In this document: one piece after another, positions 23,406-32,400 of the stretch
How positions within the stretch are numbered: position 1 is the stretch's first letter
Layout of the letters: the number at the start of each line of letters is the position of its first letter
Source of the DNA: Spirochaetaceae bacterium
GTDB taxonomy: Bacteria > Spirochaetota > Spirochaetia > DSM-27196 > PWMO01
Length of the DNA: 44,828 bases
Assembly (NCBI GenBank): GCA_007693325.1
Contig: REDW01000128.1
Location: 1-44,828 of the forward strand
Direction: 5' to 3'
Position numbers and translations under genes: made by a program
Notes under the pieces: generated by a model
Database searches by the model: none
What the model was told of the DNA's origin: nothing
What the model saw: the letters and a program-made list of their open reading frames with translations, nothing else

Positions 23406-24186
23406 GCGGATAGACTATCTGCGTATTTCGGTGACCGACCGCTGCAATCTGCGCTGCAGCTACTGCATGCCGTGTGGCCACTTCAAACCGCTCACCGAGC
23501 AGCGTATTCTCAGCTACGAAGAGATCCTGTCCGTGGTCAAGGCGGCTGCCCGGCTGGGTATCAATAAGATCCGTCTCACCGGCGGAGAGCCGCTGACCAG
23601 ACGCGGTGTGGTTAACCTGGTAGAGTCAATTGCCGACGTGCCGGGGATCATCACGGTTGCTATGACCACCAACGGTGTGCTTCTGCCCCGCTACGCATCC
23701 GAGCTGAAGGCCGCCGGACTCGATGTTGTCAACGTTTCACTGGATACAATGGACCCCGAGCGCTTCCGACGCGTGACCCGTGGCGGACAGCTGCAGAGCG
23801 TCATAGACGGAATACTCTGCGCTCGTGACGCCGGCATCGAGCGCATCAAGGTCAACACGGTGGTTGGCCCGGATACTCCTCCCAGCGATCTCAAGGCGGT
23901 ACAGGACTTCTGCTCTTCCCACGGACTGCTGCACCAGCGAATAGCACTCTACAGCCTGGAGAGCGACAAGCACGACAACCACGACTGTGACCGCCCGTTG
24001 CCGTGCGAACAGTGCAATAGAATCAGACTGATGGCTACCGGTATCCTCAAACCGTGTCTGCACTCCAATGAAGAGGTCCAGCTCGACCCACAGAATCCGG
24101 AGGCCAGCATTCTGCGCACCGTGGCCCTGAAGCCCGAGCGCGGCACGGTATGCACCAACCGCTCCATGGTGGAGATTGGAGGCTGA
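23386..24186 (+). CDS. moaA: GTP 3',8-cyclase, unusually short
   Basis: A 266-residue radical SAM enzyme for the first step of pyranopterin synthesis. The N-terminal cluster motif is CNLRCSYC, followed by LTGGEPL and TTNGVLL. The C-terminal cluster motif is CEQC-NRIR-x9-C, keeping the spacing C-x2-C-x13-C. The protein ends in Gly-Gly, as functional MoaA does. About 60 residues usually found between the barrel and the second cluster (the RFIE-MP region onward) are missing and replaced by a short segment rich in Asp and His. I start at ATG 23386, which has GGGGAG and AAGG upstream and overlaps moeA by 20 bases; the longer frame from 23311 lacks family similarity. Confidence 0.9.
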   Translation: MFDSFGRRIDYLRISVTDRCNLRCSYCMPCGHFKPLTEQRILSYEEILSVVKAAARLGINKIRLTGGEPLTRRGVVNLVESIADVPGIITVAMTTNGVLLPRYASELKAAGLDVVNVSLDTMDPERFRRVTRGGQLQSVIDGILCARDAGIERIKVNTVVGPDTPPSDLKAVQDFCSSHGLLHQRIALYSLESDKHDNHDCDRPLPCEQCNRIRLMATGILKPCLHSNEEVQLDPQNPEASILRTVALKPERGTVCTNRSMVEIGG

Positions 24187-24187
24187 G

Positions 24188-24652
24188 ATGGGCACGTCTG
24201 ATCACTTGAGCCACGTTGACCGCGACGGACGCGCACGCATGGTGGACGTATCGGCCAAGCCGGCGCTGCGGCGCAGCGCTACCGCACAAGGATTCATCGC
24301 GCTTTCGCAACAGACAGTAGAGCTGGTGCGCGACAACGGAATCAAGAAAGGAGATGTGCTGGCGGTTGCAAAACTGGCGGGAATCATGGGCGCCAAGCAG
24401 ACCGCCGGGCTGATCCCGCTGTGCCACCAGGTTGAGATAGAGTTTGTCGACGTCCAGCTGCAGCTGCAGCCAAGCGGGATTGCAATCGAGGCTGTGGCAC
24501 GCTGCACAGACAAGACCGGCATCGAGATGGAAGCGCTGACGGCGGTTGCGGTGGCAGCGCTGGCGGTATACGACATGTGCAAGGCGGTTGACAAGGCAAT
24601 GCGCATCGGGCCAATTGAACTGGTGCAGAAGACCAAGGAACCGGCGGCGTGA
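24188..24652 (+). CDS. moaC: Cyclic pyranopterin monophosphate synthase
   Basis: A 154-residue MoaC protein that rearranges the MoaA product to cyclic pyranopterin monophosphate. Conserved segments: ARMVDVSAKP, KLAGIMGAKQTAGLIPLCHQ, TDKTGIEMEALTAVAVAAL and YDMCKAVDKAM with the catalytic Lys and Asp. The start is ATG 24188: GGAGG (24178-24182) lies five bases upstream, one base after the moaA stop codon. A TTG four codons earlier is less likely. It forms a tight operon with moaA and mobB. Confidence 0.95.
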   Translation: MGTSDHLSHVDRDGRARMVDVSAKPALRRSATAQGFIALSQQTVELVRDNGIKKGDVLAVAKLAGIMGAKQTAGLIPLCHQVEIEFVDVQLQLQPSGIAIEAVARCTDKTGIEMEALTAVAVAALAVYDMCKAVDKAMRIGPIELVQKTKEPAA

Positions 24653-25107
24653 AGACAATCTCTATTGTGGGTTACTCAAACAGCGGCAAGAGTACCGTTG
24701 CCTGCGCAATTGTGGCCGAAGCTGCCCGACGCGGCATGGCCGCCGCCGCCATCAAGATTGGCCGTCACAGCACAAAGGGCAGCCCGGCGCAACACGACAG
24801 CGAACGCCTGGCTGCCGCCGGTGCGGACCCGGTGGTATATCGCGGACCGGACGGCTGGAACCTGCAGATCAGCCAGCCGCTGGAAGAGCGTGACCAGCCG
24901 TTACACATTCCCGCCTGGCTGACCGCTGCGCTTGACGGCGTTGACCTGCTGGTAGTCGAAGGCCGACGGGTACACGGTGCGGCGCTGATACAGACGGTGG
25001 GTGCCAATGGAGAATACAAGCTGGCACCCGAGTTGTGTGACCTGGTACTGGATTACGTACCCGGAGACCCGCTTCCCGCCGGCGTGTTGCGGCTGTTGGC
25101 GGACTGA
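24649..25107 (+). CDS. mobB: Molybdopterin-guanine dinucleotide accessory GTPase
   Basis: A 152-residue MobB-type P-loop protein. Walker A is GYSNSGKST at residues 8-16; KIGRHSTKGSP and DLLVVEGRRVHGAALIQTV match the conserved region around the Walker B strand. MobB binds GTP and helps nucleotide attachment to the cofactor. No MobA or MocA is seen in this window, so the nucleotide partner must lie elsewhere. The start is GTG overlapping the moaC stop by four bases (GTGA). The gene sits in the moeA-moaE operon. Confidence 0.88.
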   Translation: MKTISIVGYSNSGKSTVACAIVAEAARRGMAAAAIKIGRHSTKGSPAQHDSERLAAAGADPVVYRGPDGWNLQISQPLEERDQPLHIPAWLTAALDGVDLLVVEGRRVHGAALIQTVGANGEYKLAPELCDLVLDYVPGDPLPAGVLRLLAD

Positions 25108-25132
25108 ATCATATCTATGCAAGGAGAAACGC

Positions 25133-25324
25133 ATGGCACACAGAGATAGCGCGGCTAACCGCGAGGTGACACTGGCAATCGACGGGGTTCCGCTACAGTT
25201 GAACGGCTTCGTCAAGGACGTCTTTCAGGAAGTTGTTGTGGGGCTGGTGCGCAGTCTTGGCGACGAGGATCCGCAGGGGCGGATCGAACTGCTGGTCTCC
25301 GCCGCGGACAGCGGGAACAGCTGA
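25133..25324 (+). CDS. Small protein of unknown function in the cofactor operon
   Basis: A 63-residue acidic protein with no membrane segment and no cysteine. It is likely translated: AAGGAG (25121-25126) is six bases before the ATG, and its stop overlaps the following moaD start (TGATG). The sequence has the look of a short beta-alpha unit (VTLAIDGVPLQLNGFV, then FVKDVFQEVVVGLVRSLGDE). I do not recognise the family. Position between mobB and moaD suggests a role in pterin-cofactor synthesis or sulfur-carrier handling. Confidence 0.7.
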   Translation: MAHRDSAANREVTLAIDGVPLQLNGFVKDVFQEVVVGLVRSLGDEDPQGRIELLVSAADSGNS

Positions 25325-25587
25325 TGACTACCAGCCGTAACAGCGTGCACCCGGTAGTGGTGCGCTATTTTGGTCCGCTACTGGACGTTACCGGCACTGC
25401 CGAGGAGACGCTCGAGCTGGCACTACCGGCGCGCGTCAACGACATCGAACGCCAGATCCAACGCAGCCGTCCCGGGTTGGAACTGCACCGCTATAGAATT
25501 GCGGTGGACGAAGCGTTTCGCGATGGCGGCGACAGCATCGAGCAGGCACGCGAGATTGCGCTGTTGCCGGCGTTCTCGGGCGGCTGA
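25324..25587 (+). CDS. moaD: MoaD-type molybdopterin synthase small subunit
   Basis: An 87-residue beta-grasp protein starting VVVRYFGPLLDVTGTAEETL and ending LLPAFSGG. The Gly-Gly C-terminus accepts the thiocarboxylate sulfur used by MoaE. Its start overlaps the preceding small gene by one base, and its stop is two bases before moaE, so the two synthase subunits are coupled. It is clearly distinct from the MoaD encoded after the tungsten oxidoreductase. Confidence 0.9.
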   Translation: MTTSRNSVHPVVVRYFGPLLDVTGTAEETLELALPARVNDIERQIQRSRPGLELHRYRIAVDEAFRDGGDSIEQAREIALLPAFSGG

Positions 25588-25589
25588 GC

Positions 25590-26060
25590 GTGGCCGGCGG
25601 CAACACTCCTCTGCCTGCGGCTCGTCTGGACCCCGAAGCGGTCTTCGTTGAGGGGCCGATTGCCCCACACGCGCTGACCGCGTGTTACCGGCGCTTTGCG
25701 GCAAACAGCGCTGTTGGCGCAGAGCTGGTGTTCCTCGGGCAGGTGCGTGCCGACCGGATTGACGCCGGCACCGTGGCCGGCATTGAGTACACCGCGCACC
25801 GCAGCATGGCGCTGCAGGCCTTCAACACAGTGATCGAACGTGTAGCAGGCCAGACGGAACTGATAGACGTCGAGGTGCGCCACAGCCTGGGCTACGTTCC
25901 GGTTGGCGGAGCGTCGCTGTTGATTGCGGTAGCTACCGGCCACCGCGACCAGGCCTACCGCGCGTCACGCGCCATCCTGGAAGCGATCAAACAGGAAGTG
26001 CCGATCTACGGCCGTGAAATCACTACCGGCCAGCAATCGAGCTGGAAAATAAACCGCTAG
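25590..26060 (+). CDS. moaE: Molybdopterin synthase catalytic subunit
   Basis: A 156-residue MoaE protein that transfers two sulfurs onto cyclic pyranopterin. FLGQVRAD, IEYTAHRSMA, HSLGYVPVGGASLLIAVATGHR and AIKQEVPIYGREI follow the family order. The first active-site Lys (AIKQE) is present, but the second, usually in a WK-E segment, reads YGRE here, so a residue considered catalytic in E. coli MoaE appears replaced. The start is GTG, two bases after the moaD stop. The gene ends four bases before the convergent mogA stop. Confidence 0.9.
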   Translation: MAGGNTPLPAARLDPEAVFVEGPIAPHALTACYRRFAANSAVGAELVFLGQVRADRIDAGTVAGIEYTAHRSMALQAFNTVIERVAGQTELIDVEVRHSLGYVPVGGASLLIAVATGHRDQAYRASRAILEAIKQEVPIYGREITTGQQSSWKINR

Positions 26061-26064
26061 CGCT

Positions 26065-26601
26065 TCAGCGGGCGTGTGGCGGGCGAAACGCCTGCACCAC
26101 CGTCGGGTTGGTCTCCAGCCGTGGCCCACCGATAAGCTCGATGGCGTAGGGTACCGCGGCAAACACCGCGGCGAGGCAGTCTGCTATCGCCGACGGATTC
26201 CCCGGCAGGTTCATCACCAGCGATCTGCCGCGCACCCCGGCGGTCTGCCGCGACAGAATCGCTGTTGGCACCGACTTCAGCGACACCGCGCGCATAAGTT
26301 CACCAAACCCCGGAAGCATCCGGCTGCACGCAGCCTCGGTTGCCTCGGGGGTAACGTCACGCGGCGCCGGCCCGGTTCCACCGGTGGTAATCACCAGCGC
26401 ACAGCTCTCGCTGTCGCACAATTCCTCGATTGCACGGCGGATCGCGGGGATCTCATCGGGGACAACCCGCGTACAGGCGCTCCAGCTGCTGCTCAGAGCT
26501 GCTTCAAGCCACCGCGTGACCGCGGGCCCGCCGCGGTCAACGTAGTCACCGCTGCTGGCGCGGTCCGAGACGGTCACTATCCCGATTGGCACTGCTTGCA
26601 T
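26065..26601 (-). CDS. mogA: Molybdopterin adenylyltransferase
   Basis: A 178-residue MogA/MoaB-family protein that adenylylates pyranopterin before metal insertion by MoeA. Hallmarks: IGIVTVSDRASSGDYVDRGG, ITTGGTGPAPRDVTPEATEA and VMNLPGNPSAIADCL. It begins eight bases after the stop of the purine permease gene on the same strand, so it is probably co-transcribed with that permease rather than with the other moa genes, which are convergent. This arrangement would link cofactor production to purine use. Confidence 0.93.
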   Translation of the reverse strand: MQAVPIGIVTVSDRASSGDYVDRGGPAVTRWLEAALSSSWSACTRVVPDEIPAIRRAIEELCDSESCALVITTGGTGPAPRDVTPEATEAACSRMLPGFGELMRAVSLKSVPTAILSRQTAGVRGRSLVMNLPGNPSAIADCLAAVFAAVPYAIELIGGPRLETNPTVVQAFRPPHAR

Positions 26602-26609
26602 GCCGCCGC

Positions 26610-28034
26610 TCAGCCCTCCTGCAGACCCATCACATCCTGAGAAGGATCCGGCGAAATCTTCTGGTTGGAGATCTCGCGCGGCAGCACGATGTTCAAGAGG
26701 ATTGCAGTCAATCCACCGGTGGTGATCGGGCTGGCAAACATCGAGCGGAAGAAATCCGAGAACGGATTGAGAATCTCAGGGGTGAATACCACTCCGAGCC
26801 CGAGGCCGAGGCTGATGGCTATGATCAGCACCCCGCGGCGATTGAACGTCGATGTTGAGATGATGCGGATGCCGCTGGCGGCAATTGTGCCAGCCATGAC
26901 CAGCATGGCGCCGCCGATAACCGGAGGCGGAATGATGCTGAAAACACCGCCGACAATCGGGAAGATGCCGAACAGCGCCAGAAACAGCGCAATGAAGTAG
27001 CCGACGTAGCGGCTGGCTACACCGGTCATCTGGATAACGCCGTTATTCTGGCTGAACGTGGTGTTGGGGAAACTGTTGAAAACCGCCGCAATTGCGGAGT
27101 TCACACCGTCTCCGAGAATACCGCCGGCAATGCGGTCGATATAGGTCTTGCCCTCCACCGGTTCACCGGAGATCATGCTGGTGGCGGTAAGGTCACCTAT
27201 CGATTCAACCGTAGTGATCAGGTAGAGCAGCGCCATCGGCAGCACGTAGGGCCACGCGATCGAAATCCCGTAGCGGAAGGGTATTGGCGGCGTCACCACG
27301 CTCATCTGACCAATAGCGGTGATATCGACAATCCCGACAAACATCGCCACCACGTAGCCTACCATCATACCCAGAAAGATCGATCCCATCCGCAGCCAGA
27401 TGTTCCTGCTGCGGTTGAACACCACAATACCCGCCAGGACGATGCCGGCCAGCATCAGATTCTGCGCCGAGGCAAATGCCTCCGGTCGGTTGGCCTGCAG
27501 CCACGCGCCTCCACCGGCATCGCGTATGCCTACCGTGATCAGGTTGATCCCGATCAACAGCACAACGGTACCGCTGACCAGCGGCGTGATGATTCTGCGT
27601 AGAAAGGGTATGAATCGGCTGAAGATCATTTCAACCGGGGCGGTGATCAGACAGGTTCCGACAATCGCTGCCATGATCTGCTCCTGTGTTCCGCCCTGGT
27701 TCTTGACGTAGAACCCGATCGCAATGATCGTGGCCAGAAACGTGAAGCTGGTACCCTGAATCGAGAGCAGCCCCGAGCCAACCGGCCCAAACTTGCGAAT
27801 CTGGATAAAGGTAGCCACCCCGGACACCAGCAGCGACATCGATACCAGATACGCTCTCATCGACGGATCAAACCCCAGCGCACCGGAGATTACTATCGCC
27901 GGCGTCACAATACCAATGAAGATGGCAGCCAGATGCTGCAGCGCAGCAACCACCGCCTTGCCCGCTTGCGGACGGTCCTCCAGCCGGTAGATCAGATCGA
28001 CAATACCGGTACCAGTGCCTTGTTCGTCGCTCAT
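26610..28034 (-). CDS. NCS2-family xanthine/urate/uracil permease
   Basis: About 474 residues with roughly 12-14 hydrophobic segments. The NCS2 signature QNNGVIQMTGVASRYVGY and the substrate-binding segment TTVESIGDLTATS are present, as is the early SIQGTSFTFLA loop. It would import xanthine, urate or a related base by proton symport. Start: ATG 28034 has GGGAG about eight bases upstream; the ATG at 28049 is less well placed. It lies downstream of ygfK and ssnA on the same strand but has its own predicted promoter, and it is followed by mogA. The neighbouring purine genes support a purine substrate. Confidence 0.92.
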   Translation of the reverse strand: MSDEQGTGTGIVDLIYRLEDRPQAGKAVVAALQHLAAIFIGIVTPAIVISGALGFDPSMRAYLVSMSLLVSGVATFIQIRKFGPVGSGLLSIQGTSFTFLATIIAIGFYVKNQGGTQEQIMAAIVGTCLITAPVEMIFSRFIPFLRRIITPLVSGTVVLLIGINLITVGIRDAGGGAWLQANRPEAFASAQNLMLAGIVLAGIVVFNRSRNIWLRMGSIFLGMMVGYVVAMFVGIVDITAIGQMSVVTPPIPFRYGISIAWPYVLPMALLYLITTVESIGDLTATSMISGEPVEGKTYIDRIAGGILGDGVNSAIAAVFNSFPNTTFSQNNGVIQMTGVASRYVGYFIALFLALFGIFPIVGGVFSIIPPPVIGGAMLVMAGTIAASGIRIISTSTFNRRGVLIIAISLGLGLGVVFTPEILNPFSDFFRSMFASPITTGGLTAILLNIVLPREISNQKISPDPSQDVMGLQEG

Positions 28035-28077
28035 ACGCGTTGCTCCCATAAAAGAGTATCAGGATTTGTCGGTAGCC

Positions 28078-28107
28078 AGTATACGCGCCGCATTGCTGAC
28101 TTGTAAA
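28078..28107 (-). promoter_or_regulatory. Predicted promoter of the permease-mogA unit
   Basis: On the minus strand TTTACA (28107-28102) and TATACT (28083-28078) are separated by 18 bases. A small hairpin, AGCCAA-ataa-TTGGCT, just upstream (28124-28109 on the minus strand) could end the ssnA transcript. Confidence 0.55.
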
Positions 28108-28129
28108 GCCAATTATTTGGCTAGCTGCG

Positions 28130-29473
28130 TTACGGCTGGATTTCGTCTATTCGCTGCCACAGCTGCTCGGCCTGTTGGCGCGCGTCGCGATAGATTTCGG
28201 CGGTGTCAAACGGAAACTCGCGCTCTTCGTAGACAAGCTTGCCGTTGATGATCACGCTGCGCGTAATCGAGGCGTCCATGCCGAACACCAGGTGCCCGGC
28301 GACGTTATCCGCCAGCAGCGGCGTGGGCGGGTCGTAGTCGGCAATCACGATATCGGCGCGGTAGCCGGGCTCCAGCCGGCCGAACCTGGCGTCAAAGTTG
28401 CGTTCGAGGATGCGATTGCCCGCCGCCAACGCCTTCAGAAAGTCCGGCGGCCACCACGGTCCGTGCGCGTCCTTGTGCTTGAAATAGGCGTGTTTGAGTT
28501 CGGTAAACATGTCGCCGCCGATCCCGTCGCTGCCAAGCGCAACGTTGCGGTATTGGGGCAGCCGGCTATTGTATCCCACGCCGTTGTTCATGTTGCTGCG
28601 GGCGTTATGCACCAGGAACACATCGCGCTGATTCAGCAACTCGATTTCCTCGGCGTTGAGAAAAATAGCGTGCGCCAGAATGGTCCTGGAATCCAGCAGC
28701 CCATGGCGGTCCAGCCGCGGCACAATATCGCTGCCGTAGATCAGGTGCGAATGGCTGACGTCAAACGCCCCCTCGGCCACGTGCAGGTGCAGCCCGCGCC
28801 CGGTGGTGCGCAATGCCTCGGCTATGGCTTCCAGCCCCTCCTGCGGCAGAGTAAACGGAGCGTGCCCGCCCACGTGGCACTCAAACAGCCCGCTCCAGCT
28901 GCCGTCGGCCTTCGCGGCGTCTATGCGGCGCGCAAAGTCGATGTTTTCCTGCACCCCGGCCAGCATGTCGGCGCGCCCGTGGCGATCGGTAACCTCGTAG
29001 CAGCTGGCGCCGCGAATACCAACGGTCTCGAACGCACGCCGCAGGGTATCGAGCGAGCCCGCGATGAAGCCGGGGCTGGCGTGGTGGTCGATGACCGCGG
29101 TTGTGCCGGCGCGGATGGCGTCCAGATTGCAGACCATTGCCGATGCGTAGAGGCTCTCCTCGGTAACCGCGCGGTCCAGACGCCACCACAGATTCTTGAG
29201 AACACTCACAAAATCGGGGGTCGGACCGATCCTGGCCATGATGCCGCGCGCCAGACCCGAGTAGTAGTGGTGATGGCTGCAGACGATCCCCGGATAGACC
29301 AACCGGCCATCGGCCTCGATGACTTTGTCCGGCTTGCCCCCGGACAGCGCCGCTGCGGTTTCTGCTTGGGTGCCTACCGCCTTGATGCTGTCGCCGTCGA
29401 TCACAATATCGACGCCGGGCCGAATGCGCGGCGGATCAAACTCCAGCGCGGTAGCGTTTCTGATCAGAATCAT
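28130..29473 (-). CDS. ssnA: SsnA-type aminohydrolase
   Basis: A 447-residue amidohydrolase-superfamily enzyme. Metal and catalytic motifs: SHHHYYSG (HxH, about residues 66-73), FECHVGGHAPFTL, LHLHVAEGAFD, LAHAIFL and the Asp in LGSDGIGGD. Together with the ygfK gene it matches the SsnA proteins found beside YgfK and YgeW-X-Y in anaerobic purine-use clusters, where it is thought to deaminate or hydrolyse a purine-derived ring. It starts inside the ygfK stop (ATGA overlap), so the two are translationally coupled. The exact substrate is unknown. Confidence 0.92.
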   Translation of the reverse strand: MILIRNATALEFDPPRIRPGVDIVIDGDSIKAVGTQAETAAALSGGKPDKVIEADGRLVYPGIVCSHHHYYSGLARGIMARIGPTPDFVSVLKNLWWRLDRAVTEESLYASAMVCNLDAIRAGTTAVIDHHASPGFIAGSLDTLRRAFETVGIRGASCYEVTDRHGRADMLAGVQENIDFARRIDAAKADGSWSGLFECHVGGHAPFTLPQEGLEAIAEALRTTGRGLHLHVAEGAFDVSHSHLIYGSDIVPRLDRHGLLDSRTILAHAIFLNAEEIELLNQRDVFLVHNARSNMNNGVGYNSRLPQYRNVALGSDGIGGDMFTELKHAYFKHKDAHGPWWPPDFLKALAAGNRILERNFDARFGRLEPGYRADIVIADYDPPTPLLADNVAGHLVFGMDASITRSVIINGKLVYEEREFPFDTAEIYRDARQQAEQLWQRIDEIQP

Positions 29474-32400
29474 CGCATGGCCTCCATCTGCTCAAACAGC
29501 TGCGGCCGCTGCTGATACAGGATTTCGAACAGACGCCGCAGGCGCTCCGCATCGGCCGAAGAGCCGCCGGCTCCGATCCCGTCCGTTCCGTTCTCGATTC
29601 TGCCGTTGCGCAACGGCAGTTGCGCGACTGTGCCGTCCAGACGCGTCCAGACACTATCGCCCTGCAGCAGCCAGCCGTCGTTGCGGCTGTTGTCAAAGTC
29701 CTGGCGCGAGTTGAATAGCGTCGGTTTATCGCGGTACGGTACTTTGTCGCTCCAGGGACAGAAATGTCCGCAGTTGCCGCACTCGTTGCAGTAGGCATCC
29801 AGATGCACAATCTGGAACGGATCGTTGAACAGATGGTCTGAGGCGGTTGGAACAGTGATGTTGGCTCGGTTTGGACAAACCTCAACACATTTGTTGCAGA
29901 CGTAGCTGCACTCCAGGCAGCGGCTGTACTCGGTAGCGGCAAACTGCGCCGCATCGCTGTAGCTGCGGGGATCGGGCTGCTCCACAATGGTGATTTTGCG
30001 CCGGCTGATCTGTTCCAGCTGCCGCTGCAGGTCAAACCGCGGCAGCTTCTCATCGCGCCGCCAGGCCGCGTCGGCCTTGCGGGTTATTGCATCCGCGGCA
30101 CGTCGGCCGGATGCGATGCACTGCACTACCGTAGAAGGTCCACTGCGCGCATCTCCACCGAGATAGACATCCTCCAATTGGGTTTCAAGAGTCTGCGGAT
30201 TGGTCCGTGGAAAACCGGAGTCGCCCAGCGGAATGCCGAATGCGCTGAGCACCTGCAGGTCAACGCGTTCACCGATAGCGGTAATCAGCGTATCGGCAAC
30301 CATTGTCTCGGTTACATCGGTGGCGTGCGGACGCCGGCGGCCGGAATCGTCGGGCTCACCGAGCTCCATCACGCGAACCCTCAGCTCGCCGTCTTTACCA
30401 ATCTGCTCGGGATTACGCAGAAAATGGAAGGTGACTCCGTCGGCGAGGGCGTTCTCGTACTCCTCGCGGTCGGCGGGCATTTCGGCTTCGCTGCGGCGAT
30501 AGAGCACGCTGACCTGCGTTACCCCCGGCAGAGTAACCGCGGCGCGCGCTGCATCCATGGCAGTGTTGCCGCCGCCTACCACCACCACCTTCGAGCCAAC
30601 TTCGACTACCTTCTGATTACCGCGGTAGCCCCACAGAAAATCGAGCGAGCGTACCACCCGCGATGTGTCACCGCGCAATTCCAGTTCGGTTCCAACCTCG
30701 GCACCGATTGCCACAAAAATTGGCCCGTATCCCTGCTCGCGCAGCGCCGCGGCGGTCAGCTGCCTATCGGCGCCGAACACAAACTGCACGCCCTCTGCGG
30801 CAATGAACTCGATATCGCGCTCGATAGCCTCAACCGGAAGGCGAAAATGCGGGATGACGTTGCGAACCACCCCGCCGGCGTTTGCTTCTCGCTCAAAAAC
30901 AGTTACCGCAAATCCCTCGCGTGCCAGGAAGTAAGCGGCCGACAACCCTGCCGGACCAGCGCCGATGATCGCGCACTTTTGGCTGCGCGTGACCCCGGGC
31001 TTCTGCCGAGTGCGGCGATACTCTTCTGTTCCGCGCTCAACCGCGATCTTCTTCAGCTCGCGAATATTTAGACAGCCTTCGTAATCCAGCCGCGTGCAGG
31101 CAAACTGGCACTGATGGTCACAGATGTGGCCGGTGATAGACGGCAGAGCGTTGCGCTCGTAGATCAGCTCCAGAGCCTCACCGTAGCGCTCTTCGCCCAC
31201 CAGACGGATGTACTCCGGCACGTGCTGGCCGATAGGACACGCGGCTACACACGGCGCCTGGTAGCAATCGTAGCGCGGCAACTCGCCGTCGATACGCACC
31301 TGGTCGTTGCCGCGAAAGCGCTTATGTACGCTGCGATCGCCGAGCGCCTGCTCTGCCAGACGAGTCAGCGCGGCAACATCGATCCGTTGCGTCTGCCAGT
31401 CGGCAACCTGTTCCAGCTGTCGGGCGATCTGCAGCTGGCGTCCGTAGCCGCCGGGCTTGAGCAGCACCGTACACAGGGTCAGAGGGCGGATCCCGGTACT
31501 CAGTACCGCGGCGGCGTTGTGAACGGTTATACCGGCGCAGTACGAGATCGGCAGGTCACCGTCAAACTCCTGCGACAGCCGGGCTGCCAGATTGATTGCC
31601 AGCGGGTAGAGCGCACGCCCGGAAAGATACATCTGATCTCCCGGCAGCCGGCCGCGATTGTTGCGCACCGCCAGCGTGTTGGTCAGCTTGACACCAAAGC
31701 CGCGCCCGATTGAAGCGGCGGTCCGGCGCAGGCGTGTCAGAATGCCTACGGCGTCGGGGTACTTCAGGTCGTGATCGAAGCCGTCGCGGTCGAGCTGCAC
31801 GTAATCGTAGCCCAGTCGGTCCAGAATCGAGCGTACGTCCTGGTAGCCCAGCAGTGTCGGATTAAGCTTGACGCAGGTATCGAGCCGCTTCTCGCTGAGC
31901 ATGTAGCGGCAGATCGACTCGATCTCGTCGGGCGGGCAGCCGTGCATGGTGGACAGCGTAACGCTGCTACAGATCGGCCCGGAAGCGCGTTCACGCACGC
32001 GGGCCGTAGCGTCCGGTGCAGGTTTCAGCCCGCTGCCGGCAAGCAGCTCGGGCAGCATCGATTCCATCTCGTCCAGCCAGCCCTGAAACAGCGCCTCGCC
32101 GCGCGGGTCTGTCATACGCGCGATGAACTGCTGCATCGGCTGCTGCTCGATGCCTTCCATATTGTAGCCAACGCTCATGTTGAAGATAAACGAGCGTCCA
32201 TCGCTGCCGCTCCGGCCGCCACCGAGACCCCACAGCTCCTCGATCAGATGCAGCGCTATCCAGGCGCGTGCGTACTCCTGCCACGCTTTGTCGAGACTGA
32301 GCTCGGTGGACCACTCGGTGTTGTAGGCCTCGTCGGTAGCATCGATGCACGGCTTCTCGATTTCCAGCGAGTCGAGTATCTGAACCGTCTTCAGCTCGAT

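Noticed and set aside
28175-29515. Long plus-strand open frame of 446 codons opposite ssnA
   Set aside because: It is exactly antisense to a gene with clear metal-binding motifs; high GC leaves few stops on the other strand, and the translation shows no family motif.
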